From: DATMRS01 sp035566015
GTDB taxonomy: Bacteria; Pseudomonadota; Alphaproteobacteria; Sphingomonadales; Sphingomonadaceae
DNA length: 64,000 bases
Assembly (NCBI GenBank): GCA_035566015.1
Contig: DATMRS010000005.1
Span: 62,001 to 126,000 of the forward strand
Reading direction: 5' to 3'
Numbering within the stretch: the stretch's first letter is position 1; each line of letters starts with the position of its first letter. Made by a program: the position numbers and the translations under genes. Under the pieces are notes generated by a model. That model did not search any database, was not told the DNA's origin, and saw only the letters and a list, made by a program, of their open reading frames with translations. Below are positions 34,539 through 43,300 of this stretch, piece by piece.

Positions 34539-34910
34539 TATCGCTCTCCCTTATTCTTTTGGACTTAAGGACATCGATTCACTGTTCGATCTATAACTGG
34601 ATTATCTCTGCAATCGAGGACAACGAATCGTAGGTGCTGCGACTGGTTCGGCTGAACTTCTCGCACGCGCGATCGTCTAAGCGATCCCGGCGGTACGCAG
34701 CCCGTCTCTGTCAACGCGCTCCCTGCGTACCGCAAACCTGCCGATCGACTGGAGTAAGCAGACCGCTATGTTCGGAATGTGATAAATCTCAGTCCGTCAG
34801 AGGAGCAGCGGCGTTTCGGCGCCGCTTTGCGTCGCCTGACCATCAAAGGCAGCCCATGGCGCTCCCGCTCTATCAGGCGACAGAGGAAAAGCCGCTCTCC
34901 GCAGCCCCCC
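34539..34910. other. Gap between accessory region and tRNA-Ser, with an inverted repeat
   Basis: No convincing gene is seen. The part nearest 34538 must hold the promoter of the minus-strand lipoprotein esterase. A perfect 11-bp inverted repeat (GCGGTACGCAG at 34690-34700, CTGCGTACCGC at 34723-34733) with a 22-base spacer lies in the middle; it could be a recombination or protein-binding site. No integrase remnant could be recognised. Confidence 0.45.
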
Positions 34911-34932
34911 AAAAAGGCGCGAAACCGCGTCA
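34911..34932 (-). terminator. Terminator downstream of tRNA-Ser
   Basis: On the minus strand a short CGCG/CGCG stem with a GTTT loop is followed by CC and a run of five T. It lies about 42 bases past the tRNA 3' end and fits a Rho-independent terminator for the tRNA transcript. Confidence 0.55.
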
Positions 34933-34973
34933 CCTTTCTGGGGCTATTCTTTTATAGCAATATTATGATCGTG

Positions 34974-35066
34974 TGGCGGAGACGCCGGGATTCGAACCCG
35001 GGGTACGACCTTAAATCGTACGACGGTTTAGCAAACCGCTGGTTTCAGCCACTCACCCACGTCTCC
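34974..35066 (-). tRNA. tRNA-Ser(GCU), with encoded CCA
   Basis: A 90-base cloverleaf with acceptor stem GGAGACG/CGTCTCC, D arm GGTGAGTGGCTGAAACC, anticodon loop TTGCTAA (anticodon GCU, read AGC/AGU), a long class II variable arm with stem GTACGA/TCGTAC, and T arm CCGGG-TTCGAAT-CCCGG. The discriminator base G and CCA (34974-34976) follow directly. The long variable arm confirms serine. Its 3' end faces the accessory region, the usual geometry for an island integrated at a tRNA gene. Confidence 0.96.
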
Positions 35067-35206
35067 AACGGCTGAACGCCTAGACAAGCGGCGCTTTCAG
35101 GTCAACGCAGAAAGCATGAAACGCGCGGAGCACAGCGGCGAGGGCATAAGGTGGCGCAGTAGAAGGGGCCTGGCGAAAGTGGCCGTGGCGGAGGATCACC
35201 GCGCCG

Positions 35207-36781
35207 TCATCGGCCCTTGAACAATCCGCCCAATATGCCGCGCACGATCTGCCCGCCAAGCCTGCCGGCCACCTGCCGTCCGACCGAAGAGGCCGCCGAG
35301 CGCGCCGCCGACTGGACCATCTTGTCGAACATGGTGGGCTTGCTCGCTTCGCGCGCCTGCCGCGCCGCCTCGCGCTCGGCGGCGATGCGGGCGCGTTCGG
35401 CCTCTTTCGCCGCGGCGGCGGCCGCCTTGTCCGCCTCACTCTTTGCCTTGGCCTCGGCGGCGGCGGCCTGCGCCTCGCCCGCCTTGGCCGAGAGAATTTC
35501 CGCCGCCGATTCGCGGTTGACCGGCGTGTCATATTTACCCGCGACCGGCGAGATCGACTGGAGCACCGCGCGTTCCTTGTCGGTCAGCGGGCCAACGCGC
35601 GAGCAGGGCGGCTTGATCAGCGTCCGCGCAACCGGCGCGGGCGCGCCGTCGGGCTGGAGCAGCGAGACGAGCGCCTCGCCCACCTTCAACTCGGTGATGA
35701 CCGTCGCGACGTCGACATCGGGATTGGCGCGGAACGTCTCGGCGGCCGCTTTCACCGCCTTCTGGTCGCGCGGCGTGAAGGCGCGCAGCGCGTGCTGGAC
35801 GCGGTTGCCGAGCTGCCCGGCCACATCCTCGGGAATGTCGATCGGATTCTGCGTGATGAAATAGACGCCGACACCCTTCGATCGGATCAGGCGGACGACC
35901 TGCTCCACCTTGTCGAGCAGCGCCTTGGGCGCCTCGTCGAACAGCAGATGCGCCTCGTCGAAGAAGAAAGCGAGCGTCGGCTTGTCGGGATCGCCCACCT
36001 CGGGCAGCGCCTCGAACAGTTCGGAGAGCAGCCAGAGCAGGAAGGTGGCGTAGAGCTTCGGGCTCGCCATGAGCTTGTCGGCGGCGAGGATGTTGACGTA
36101 GCCGCGCCCCTTCTCGTCGCGCCCGAGAAAATCATGCACGTCGAGCGCGGGTTCGCCGAAGAAGCTGTCGCCGCCCTGGCTTTCGAGTTGCAGGAGCTGG
36201 CGCTGGATCGAGCCCACCGACTGGCGCGTGACATTGCCATATTTGGCGCTGAGATCGGCGGCATTCTCCGCGCAGTGCGCGAGCATCGCCTGAAGATCGG
36301 CGAGATCGAGGAGCAGCATGCCCTGCTCGTCGGCATAGCGGAAGGCGATCGCGAGCACACCTTCCTGCACCTCGTTGAGATCGAGAAGCCTCGCCAGCAG
36401 CAGCGGCCCCATTTCGGAGACGGTGGTGCGGATCGGGTGGCCCTGCTTGCCGAACAGGTCCCACAGGATGGCGGGATTGTCGGCATAGGCCCACTCGCTG
36501 TCGCCGATTTCGGCGGCGCGTTTGGCGAAGGCGTCATGCGTCGGCGCCTGCGGCGAACCGGCCATGGCGAGCCCGGCAAGGTCGCCCTTCACATCGGCGC
36601 AGAAGACGGGAACGCCGTGCTTCGACAGCCCTTCGACGATGCCCTGGAGCGTGACGGTCTTGCCCGTTCCGGTCGCGCCCGCGATCAGCCCATGGCGGTT
36701 GGCGCGGCGGAGCTGGAGTATCTGGGGGGCGGGGGCCTTCCCCTCGCTCTGCCCGATGAAGAGTCCGGTTTCGTCCGCCAT
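35207..36781 (-). CDS. HerA-like ATPase (DUF853/YjgR type)
   Basis: A 524-residue P-loop ATPase of the DUF853/YjgR group within the HerA-FtsK superfamily. Walker A is GATGTGKT, a Walker B-like FFFDEAHLLFDEAPK follows, and the C-terminal part is an Ala-Glu-Arg-rich coiled coil (EAQAAAAEAKAKSEADKAAA) ending in a hydrophobic tail (VGRQVAGRLGGQIVRGILGG). The function in bacteria is not settled; DNA- or membrane-linked motor activity is assumed by homology. AAAGGGGGGC precedes the ATG. It follows degP by 31 bases and could be co-transcribed. Confidence 0.85.
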   Translation of the reverse strand: MADETGLFIGQSEGKAPAPQILQLRRANRHGLIAGATGTGKTVTLQGIVEGLSKHGVPVFCADVKGDLAGLAMAGSPQAPTHDAFAKRAAEIGDSEWAYADNPAILWDLFGKQGHPIRTTVSEMGPLLLARLLDLNEVQEGVLAIAFRYADEQGMLLLDLADLQAMLAHCAENAADLSAKYGNVTRQSVGSIQRQLLQLESQGGDSFFGEPALDVHDFLGRDEKGRGYVNILAADKLMASPKLYATFLLWLLSELFEALPEVGDPDKPTLAFFFDEAHLLFDEAPKALLDKVEQVVRLIRSKGVGVYFITQNPIDIPEDVAGQLGNRVQHALRAFTPRDQKAVKAAAETFRANPDVDVATVITELKVGEALVSLLQPDGAPAPVARTLIKPPCSRVGPLTDKERAVLQSISPVAGKYDTPVNRESAAEILSAKAGEAQAAAAEAKAKSEADKAAAAAAKEAERARIAAEREAARQAREASKPTMFDKMVQSAARSAASSVGRQVAGRLGGQIVRGILGGLFKGR

Positions 36782-36812
36782 GCGCCCCCCTTTGAGTCGC
36801 GATCGTTGTCGT

Positions 36813-38366
36813 TCAGCCGCGTGAGTTGTTGATCTTCACTCCCATATAGCGCGGTGTGCCGTTGCCGCGCTGGATGAAGAGCAGCACCGTGCCGCGCCCC
36901 GCCTTTCGCGCCGCATCGACCGCGGCGACGGCATCGGCAACGGTGGCGGTCGGCCGCTGGTTGATCGTCAGGATCACGTCGCCGCGCTGAATGCCCTCGG
37001 CCGCCGCGTCGCTCGACGGATCGACCGAGGTGACGACCACGCCGCGCGTCGTGTTGGTGATGCCGAGCTGGCGGGCGATTTCCGGGGTAAGCGCCTGAAG
37101 GCCCAGTCCGATCGAGGCGCGCGTCGATTGCTCGCCCCCGGCGTTGCCCTCATTGTCGGAGTCATTGCCGTCCTCCTTCGCCAGAAGCTGGTCTTCGGGC
37201 GGACGCTCGCCAATCGTGGCGGTGACGGTAAGATGCTTGCCGCCGCGGATGATCTCGATCGGCACGCGCGATCCGATCGGCGTGTTGGCAATGATGTAGG
37301 ACAGCGAATTGTCCGGCGTCACGCTCTGCCCGCTGACCGAGACGATCACGTCGCCCTGGCGGATGCCGGCGCGCGCGGCGCCTTCGCCCGGCTCGACGCG
37401 GCTGACGATCTCGCCATGATCCTTGGGTAGGCCGAGGCCCGCGGCGATATCCTCGCTCATCGGCTGGATGCCGACGCCCAGATAGCCGCGCTTGACGCGG
37501 CCGCCGGCCTTCAGCGCCTCGATCACCGGCTTGGCTTCCTCGGCGGGAATCGCGAAACCGATGCCGACATTGCCGCCGGTGGGCGAGAAGATCGCGGTGT
37601 TGATGCCGACGACATTGCCGTGCAGATCGAACATCGGGCCGCCCGAATTGCCCTGGTTGATGGCCGCGTCGGTCTGGATATAGCGATCATAAGCGCCGCC
37701 GAGGCCGATATTGCGATGGATGGCGGAAACGATGCCGGCGGTGACGGTGCCGCCCAGCGCGAACGGGTTGCCGATCGCGATCACCCAGTCGCCGACACGA
37801 GTGCGCGTCGAATCGCCGAACTGGACGAAGGGAAGATTTTTAGCATCGATCTTGAGCAGCGCGAGATCGGAGACGACGTCGCGGCCCACCACCTTGGCGG
37901 TATATTCCTTGCGATCGGGCAGGGTGACGGTGATCGATTCGACGACCGCCTTTGCGCCCTGCCCCGTCTCCGCGGCCGAAATCACGTGATTGTTGGTGAC
38001 GATATAACCGTCGCTGGAAATGATGAAGCCGGAGCCGAGCGAGGTCGCCTCGCGCGTGATCGGGCGGCCGTTTCCGTTACCGCCCGGCCCGCCGAACTGC
38101 CCGAACAGATCGCCGAAGGGCGTGCCGGCGAAGGGATTCTGGTTCTGCACCCGCACGCGCTGCGTCGTCGATATGTTGACGACGGCGGGCTGCAGCTTCG
38201 CCGCGAGATCGGCGAAGCTCATCGGCGCGCCGCGCGGCGCGGAGGCGGAGGGGAGGTTCGCGGGGGCGTTCTGCGCGACCTGGGCGCCCAACGGCTGCTG
38301 CAAGGTCAGCGTTGCGGTCGCCCCTCCGGCCAGAAGCGCCGCAGTGATGGCATAAGCATAACGCAC
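36813..38366 (-). CDS. degP: Periplasmic serine protease DegP/HtrA (Do family)
   Basis: A 517-residue Do-family protease/chaperone. The signal peptide is at the N-terminus; the trypsin-like triad is His in TNNHVIS, Asp in SDLALLKID and Ser in GNSGGPM; two PDZ domains follow (first with GYLGVGIQPM, second with SIGLGLQALTPE and VVVTSVDPSS). It degrades or refolds damaged envelope proteins. The start is a GTG preceded by AAGGAGGT. It lies 94 bases after hflC in the same direction, so the FtsH-modulating HflKC complex and this protease form one envelope-quality-control block. Confidence 0.94.
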   Translation of the reverse strand: MRYAYAITAALLAGGATATLTLQQPLGAQVAQNAPANLPSASAPRGAPMSFADLAAKLQPAVVNISTTQRVRVQNQNPFAGTPFGDLFGQFGGPGGNGNGRPITREATSLGSGFIISSDGYIVTNNHVISAAETGQGAKAVVESITVTLPDRKEYTAKVVGRDVVSDLALLKIDAKNLPFVQFGDSTRTRVGDWVIAIGNPFALGGTVTAGIVSAIHRNIGLGGAYDRYIQTDAAINQGNSGGPMFDLHGNVVGINTAIFSPTGGNVGIGFAIPAEEAKPVIEALKAGGRVKRGYLGVGIQPMSEDIAAGLGLPKDHGEIVSRVEPGEGAARAGIRQGDVIVSVSGQSVTPDNSLSYIIANTPIGSRVPIEIIRGGKHLTVTATIGERPPEDQLLAKEDGNDSDNEGNAGGEQSTRASIGLGLQALTPEIARQLGITNTTRGVVVTSVDPSSDAAAEGIQRGDVILTINQRPTATVADAVAAVDAARKAGRGTVLLFIQRGNGTPRYMGVKINNSRG

Positions 38367-38460
38367 GATAGGAAACCTCCTTGCCTTGCGAACCCCGCCG
38401 GGGAGTGTCGCTATTCCTATTGGACCTGTGGCTTAACCTCTCTTGAATGAGGCCACCCGG

Positions 38461-39330
38461 TCAACGCTCGCGCCCCCGGAACTGTCGCAAATATTCGTTG
38501 TCGGGGGAGAGAATCACGTTCGCGGCGCCCGGCGCCTCCATCCCGTCGGTGCCGAACGTGACCCGATAGGACTGCATCGCCCGATAGAAATCGTAGAAAT
38601 CGGGGTCTTTGCCGAAACTGTCGGCATAGATACGCGAGGCGTCGGCATCGGCGTCGGCGCGGATGATCTGCGCCTCGCGCGATCCTTCGGCAAGGATCGA
38701 GCGGGCCTCCTGCTCGCGCGCGGTGCGCATCCGTTCGAACGCGCTGTCGAGCGGGCTGCCGCTCGGCAGGTCGGCGCGCTTGATGCGGACATCGACGATC
38801 TCCGCGCCATATTGGGCGGCGACGCGGGCCAGGGCCTTCTGGATATTGTCCATCAGCTGCCCGCGCTCGGGGCTTAGCAGGGCGGCGAAGGGCCGCTTGC
38901 CCAGCTCGTTGCGCAGCGCCGATCCCAGAATCGGCTTCAGCGCATCGCCGACATTCTTCTCGTTGCGCGCGGTCACATACATGCGGATCGGATCGACGAT
39001 GCGATAACGCGCGAAGGCGTCCACCTCCAGCCGGAGCTGATCGGTGGACAGGACCGCCTGACGCTGCATGTCGAAATCGAGCACGCGCTTGTCGACCCAG
39101 ACGATCGATTCGAAGAAGGGCACGCGCGCAATCAGGCCCGCGCCGGTATGGCCGAATTTCTGCTTGGGATCATAGCGATTGTAGATACGCACCGGCTCGC
39201 CGACGCGGACGATCAGCGCCTGCTTCGTTTCCGGAACGATCGCGAAGATGCTGGAGCACAGGATGAGGAGGAAGATCGCGAGCAGACCCCAGGCGATCGG
39301 ATTGCGGACGAGCCGCGAGACTGTCGTCAC
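38461..39330 (-). CDS. hflC: HflC, protease modulator
   Basis: A 289-residue SPFH/band-7 protein with one N-terminal membrane helix (IAWGLLAIFLLILCSSIFAI), a periplasmic band-7 domain (VPFFESIVWVDKRVLDFD) and a long Ala/Arg/Glu-rich coiled coil (RTAREQEARSILAEGSREAQ). With HflK it forms the ring complex that regulates the FtsH membrane protease. The GTG start overlaps the hflK stop. Confidence 0.95.
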   Translation of the reverse strand: MTTVSRLVRNPIAWGLLAIFLLILCSSIFAIVPETKQALIVRVGEPVRIYNRYDPKQKFGHTGAGLIARVPFFESIVWVDKRVLDFDMQRQAVLSTDQLRLEVDAFARYRIVDPIRMYVTARNEKNVGDALKPILGSALRNELGKRPFAALLSPERGQLMDNIQKALARVAAQYGAEIVDVRIKRADLPSGSPLDSAFERMRTAREQEARSILAEGSREAQIIRADADADASRIYADSFGKDPDFYDFYRAMQSYRVTFGTDGMEAPGAANVILSPDNEYLRQFRGRER

Positions 39331-40406
39331 TTGCCGCCCTCCGTCGCCTGCGTGGTTGCGGGCGGCGGCAGCGGGCGTGCGCCACGGGGAAGCTGGATAT
39401 AGGGCATCACGCCGGGCGCTTCGATCACCGTCTTGTCGGTCTTGGCCAGGACCTTCTCCATCGTCTCATAATACATGCGCCGGCGCGTCACTTCGGGGGC
39501 AAGCCGATATTCGGCATAGACCTTGTCGAACGCGGCCGCCTCGCCCTGGGCCTTGGCGGTGAGCTGGAGCGCATAGGCGCGCGCATCGTTCAGATAGGAT
39601 TGTTTCTTCTGCTGCGCGGCGGACACCGCCTTGAACGCATCGACCACTTCGGCCGGCGGGTCGGCTTGCTTGATCGCGACGCCCTGAATGGTGACGCCCG
39701 CGCGATAGCTGTCGAGCAGCGCCTGCATCGACTGGGCGACGCGCGCCTCGATCTCGCTGCGCCGCGGCCCGATCGCGTCGTTCAGCGACACGCGGGCAAG
39801 CTGCGCGCGCATCGCGCTTTCGGCGACTTCCTTGATCGTGTCGTCGGGATCGGCCAGCTCGAACAGATAAAGTTCGGGCTCGCGGATGCTCCAGCGCACC
39901 GAATAAGCGAGGTCGACGATGTTCTGGTCCCCCGTCAGCACCAGATTCTGGCCGCTGCCCGATCCGGTATCGATATCGATCGTGTGGATATGATCGACAT
40001 CGACCTTCTGCACCTTGTCGATCGGCGCGGGGAAGGTGAGGCCGACGCCTGGCCCCAGCGTGCCGGCATATTTGCCGAAACGGGTGATGACGCCGCGCTG
40101 CTGCGGCGCGACGATGTGCATGCTGGTGAGCGCGATCCAGGCGAGCACGAACAGGCCGATCGCCCACAGCCAGATCGAATGACCCTGCGGATTGGGAAAG
40201 CCGCCGCCGAACCGGGCGCGGCCCCGCCGGATCAGTTCGTCGAGCGCGCTGGGCCCGAAACGCTGCCCGCCGCCGGAGGACGGGCGCTTGCGCGGGGGTT
40301 GTTGCCAGGGATTGCGGGGGCCGAGGCCGTCACCGCCGTCGCCTCCCGATCCGCCGCTTCCGCCGCCGCGCCCTCCCCAGGGGCCGCCGCCGCTTTCGTT
40401 CAACAT
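39327..40406 (-). CDS. hflK: HflK, protease modulator
   Basis: A ~359-residue partner of HflC. The N-terminal part is Gly/Pro-rich (GGGPWGGRGGGSGG), then a membrane helix (IWLWAIGLFVLAWIAL), the band-7 domain (QQRGVITRFGKY, GLTFPAPIDKV) and the coiled-coil region. ATG 40406 (MLNESGGG) was chosen because a TATAAT box lies at 40453-40458 on this strand, which would make starts further upstream (40445, 40454, 40487) leaderless or outside the transcript. It is divergent from mrp. Confidence 0.93.
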   Translation of the reverse strand: MLNESGGGPWGGRGGGSGGSGGDGGDGLGPRNPWQQPPRKRPSSGGGQRFGPSALDELIRRGRARFGGGFPNPQGHSIWLWAIGLFVLAWIALTSMHIVAPQQRGVITRFGKYAGTLGPGVGLTFPAPIDKVQKVDVDHIHTIDIDTGSGSGQNLVLTGDQNIVDLAYSVRWSIREPELYLFELADPDDTIKEVAESAMRAQLARVSLNDAIGPRRSEIEARVAQSMQALLDSYRAGVTIQGVAIKQADPPAEVVDAFKAVSAAQQKKQSYLNDARAYALQLTAKAQGEAAAFDKVYAEYRLAPEVTRRRMYYETMEKVLAKTDKTVIEAPGVMPYIQLPRGARPLPPPATTQATEGGK

Positions 40407-40452
40407 CCTGTCTGGTGCGGCTCCCGGCCCCATTGTCGCTTTCATCCGCGTC

Positions 40453-40458
40453 ATTATA
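40453..40458 (-). promoter_or_regulatory. -10 box (TATAAT) of the hflKC promoter
   Basis: A consensus TATAAT on the minus strand lies 47 bases upstream of the chosen hflK start. A T-rich CTGTTTTTCC about 17 bases further upstream may be a degenerate -35. Transcription would begin near 40446. Confidence 0.5.
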
Positions 40459-40516
40459 GGGCGCGATCGGCGGAAAAACAGTGCCATTGGCGCGTCGGCT
40501 GGCCTATGGGGCCATC

Positions 40517-41524
40517 ATGGATATGATTGCTGCTCTCGCCCAGGCCCTCGACACCGTCGCCGATCCGCTGACCGGCAAGGGCCTGATCGAAAGCAAACGC
40601 GCGATGCCGCCGCGCTTCGCCGATGGCACGGCCAGCCTGATCCTCGACGTGACGGGCCTCTCAGGCGATGCGCGCGCCCGGATCGAACGCGATGTGCGCG
40701 CGGCGCTGATCGGGGTTTCGGGCGTGCGCGACGTCCGCATCGCGATGACGGCGGAGAAGAAGACGCGCCGCCTGATCGCGATAGGATCGGGCAAGGGCGG
40801 CGTCGGCAAATCGACGCTGGCCGCCAATCTGGCGGTGGCGATAGCGCGACTGGGCATGAAGGTGGGCCTCGTCGACGCCGACATATATGGTCCCTCGCAG
40901 CCGCGCCTGATGGCGACCGAAGGCAGCCGCCCCGAGGCCGCCGACAAGAAATTGATCCCGGTGCCGACCGCTTTCGGCGTGCCGATGCTGTCGATGGGGC
41001 ATCTGGTGAAGCCGGGGCAGGCGATCGCATGGCGCGGCCCGATGGCGGGCAATGCGCTCGGCCAGCTCCTTGATGCCGAGTGGGGCGATATCGAGGTGAT
41101 CCTCGTCGATCTGCCGCCGGGCACGGGCGACGTGCAGCTTTCGATGATCCAGAAGCACAAGCCTTCCGGCGCGGTCATCATCTCCACGCCGCAGGATCTG
41201 GCGCTGATCGATGCGGCGCGCGCGATCGATCTGTTCAATCAGGCGACGGTGCCGATCGTCGGGCTGGTGGAGAATATGGCGGGCTATGTCTGCCCGCATT
41301 GCGGCGAGATCAGCGATCCCTTCGGCGCGGGCGGGGCGGAGGCGGCGGCCGGCGTGCTGCGCGTCCCCTTCCTCGGCCGCATCCCGCTCGACATCGCGAT
41401 CCGCCGCGCCTCCGACGCGGGCGAGCCGCCGGCGGCGGGCGGCGAGGCGGTGGCGCAACCCTTCCTCGACATTGCCGGGCGCGTGATGGAATGGTTGAAT
41501 GCGAAGGCGCCCGCCACGATCTGA
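40517..41524 (+). CDS. mrp: Iron-sulfur cluster carrier ATPase Mrp/ApbC
   Basis: A 335-residue P-loop ATPase with a short N-terminal MIP18-like domain (DPLTGKGLIES, GVRDVRIAMTAEKK), deviant Walker A GKGGVGKST, the VDADIYGPSQP motif, DLPPGTGDVQL and the conserved CPHC pair near GYVCPHCGE that binds the labile Fe-S cluster. It transfers Fe-S clusters to target proteins. The ATG at 40517 gives the standard family length. Confidence 0.94.
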   Translation: MDMIAALAQALDTVADPLTGKGLIESKRAMPPRFADGTASLILDVTGLSGDARARIERDVRAALIGVSGVRDVRIAMTAEKKTRRLIAIGSGKGGVGKSTLAANLAVAIARLGMKVGLVDADIYGPSQPRLMATEGSRPEAADKKLIPVPTAFGVPMLSMGHLVKPGQAIAWRGPMAGNALGQLLDAEWGDIEVILVDLPPGTGDVQLSMIQKHKPSGAVIISTPQDLALIDAARAIDLFNQATVPIVGLVENMAGYVCPHCGEISDPFGAGGAEAAAGVLRVPFLGRIPLDIAIRRASDAGEPPAAGGEAVAQPFLDIAGRVMEWLNAKAPATI

Positions 41525-41544
41525 TGCCCTGAAAGGACCTGACG

Positions 41545-41973
41545 ATGCCGCTTACGTCCGACGAGGATATCGCCGCCCTGCTGAACGAGACGCGCGTGAT
41601 CGCGCTGGTCGGCATCTCCGACCGGCCCGACCGGCCGAGCTATGGGGTGATGCAGGTGCTGCAAGGGCATGGCTATCGCGTGCTGCCGGTCAATCCGCAG
41701 ATAACTGGCGAGCATGTCCATGGCGAATATGTCTGGCGCGAACTGTCCCAGATCGGCGAACCGCTCGACATGGTGGATATCTTCCGCCGCTCGGACCGGG
41801 CGGGCGAGGCGGTCGATCAGGCGATCGCGGCGGGCGCGAAGGCGGTCTGGATGCAATTGGGCGTAGTCGACGAGGCCGCCGCCCAGCGCGCCGAGGCGGC
41901 CGGGCTCAAGGTCGTCATGAATCGCTGCCCGGCGATCGAGATCCGGCGGCTGGGCCTCGCGAAAGTCGCCTGA
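41545..41973 (+). CDS. CoA-binding domain protein (YccU-like)
   Basis: A 142-residue Rossmann-fold protein: IALVGISDRPDRPSYGVMQVL nucleotide-binding turn, VNPQ, VDIFRRSD and the terminal NRCPAIE motif, all typical of the stand-alone CoA-binding family homologous to the N-terminal part of succinyl-CoA synthetase alpha. The physiological role is unknown. It starts 20 bases after mrp and probably shares its transcript. Confidence 0.9.
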   Translation: MPLTSDEDIAALLNETRVIALVGISDRPDRPSYGVMQVLQGHGYRVLPVNPQITGEHVHGEYVWRELSQIGEPLDMVDIFRRSDRAGEAVDQAIAAGAKAVWMQLGVVDEAAAQRAEAAGLKVVMNRCPAIEIRRLGLAKVA

Positions 41974-42003
41974 ACCGGCGCCGCGCGGCGGCCCGGCGGC
42001 GGC

Positions 42004-42171
42004 TTACTTGATCTTGGCTTCCTTGAAATCGACGTGCTTGCGCGCGACCGGATCATATTTGCGGAAGCTCAGCTTCTCGGTCTGCGTGCGCGGATTCTTC
42101 TTGGTGACATAATAGAAGCCCGTGTCCGCCGAGCTGACGAGCTTGATCTTGACGGTGGTCGGCTTGGCCAT
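42004..42171 (-). CDS. rpmG: 50S ribosomal protein L33
   Basis: A 55-residue L33: MAKPTTVKIKL, TGFYYVTKKNPR and KYDPVARKHVDFKEAKIK. It lacks the zinc-binding CxxC pairs, so it is the Cys-minus form. It belongs to the large ribosomal subunit. It is divergent from ubiA across a 177-base gap. Confidence 0.97.
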   Translation of the reverse strand: MAKPTTVKIKLVSSADTGFYYVTKKNPRTQTEKLSFRKYDPVARKHVDFKEAKIK

Positions 42172-42348
42172 GACCGATATTCCTTGTCTCTGTCCGAATC
42201 GCTGACGCGCGAAAAAATAAAGCGGCGTCGCCGCCGCTCCTTCGCCGCCGCCAGTGCGGCATGGGCGCATGAAAGTCAAGCCGCGCTGGGGCGCGATCGT
42301 GATTCCGCCACCGTTTCCCCAATGGCCGTAACCCGCTAGGAAGCGGGC

Positions 42349-43269
42349 ATGACCGAACCCGTGATCGTCCCCGACAGCGAAAAGCATGGGCTTGTCGCCG
42401 CACTCCCCGCGGGCCCGCGCGATTTTGTCCAGCTTGCGCGATTCGACCGGCCGATCGGCGCCTGGCTGCTTTTCTGGCCGGGCGCCTGGGCGATCGCGCT
42501 CGCGGGAGGGGCCAGCCTGCGGAGCGGGGCGTTGATCCTGTGGTTCGCGCTGGGCGCGCTCGCGATGCGGGGCGCGGGGTGCGTCTATAACGACATCGTC
42601 GATCGCGATCTCGATCGACGCGTTGCCCGAACGCGCGACCGGCCTCTGGCGAGCGGGCGGGTGTCGCTCAAGGCGGCCTGGGCCTGGCTCCTCATGCTCT
42701 GCCTCGTCGGGCTGGTCGTGCTGCTCCAGCTCAACCATGCGGCTGAGGTCGTCGCGCTGGTCAGCCTCGCGCCTGTCGCCGCCTATCCCTTCATGAAGCG
42801 CATCACCTGGTGGCCGCAGGCGTGGTTGGGTATCGTCTTTTCCTGGGCGGCGCTGGTCGGCTGGCCGGCGGTGACCGGCTGGCTCGCGATGCCGGCGCTG
42901 CTGCTCTACGCGGGCGCGATCGCTTGGGTGATCGGCTATGATACGATCTATGCCTTGCAGGATATCGAGGATGATGCGCTCGCCGGCGTCAAATCCTCCG
43001 CGCGGGCGCTGGGCCGGCATGCCCGGATTGGCGTGGCCGGATTCTATGCGATGGCGGTCCTGCTGTGGGGCTGCGCGCTCTGGGCGGTGCGGCCGCAGGG
43101 GCTGGCCCTGGTGGCGCTGGCGCCCGTCGCGTTCCATTTCCTGTGGCAGACCGGCACGCTGCGCATGGGCGATCATGCCGATGCGCTCGCCAAGTTCCGG
43201 TCGAACCGTTTCGCCGGCCTGCTCATGTTTCTCGCCTGCCTCGTCGTCGGCAGCGCCGGACGCCTTTGA
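42349..43269 (+). CDS. ubiA: 4-hydroxybenzoate polyprenyltransferase
   Basis: A 306-residue UbiA-family membrane prenyltransferase with about eight to nine helices. The two Asp-rich motifs are NDIVDRDLD near residue 80 and DTIYALQDIEDD near residue 200. It attaches a polyprenyl chain to 4-hydroxybenzoate, the first membrane step of ubiquinone synthesis. The ATG at 42349 was used. Confidence 0.93.
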   Translation: MTEPVIVPDSEKHGLVAALPAGPRDFVQLARFDRPIGAWLLFWPGAWAIALAGGASLRSGALILWFALGALAMRGAGCVYNDIVDRDLDRRVARTRDRPLASGRVSLKAAWAWLLMLCLVGLVVLLQLNHAAEVVALVSLAPVAAYPFMKRITWWPQAWLGIVFSWAALVGWPAVTGWLAMPALLLYAGAIAWVIGYDTIYALQDIEDDALAGVKSSARALGRHARIGVAGFYAMAVLLWGCALWAVRPQGLALVALAPVAFHFLWQTGTLRMGDHADALAKFRSNRFAGLLMFLACLVVGSAGRL

Positions 43270-43300
43270 CCTTCGCCCCCGCTATCCCTAAGTCGCGGCG

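Noticed and set aside
34779..35075. Plus-strand frame across the tRNA
   Set aside because: It reads through the tRNA-Ser gene on the opposite strand; no coding evidence.
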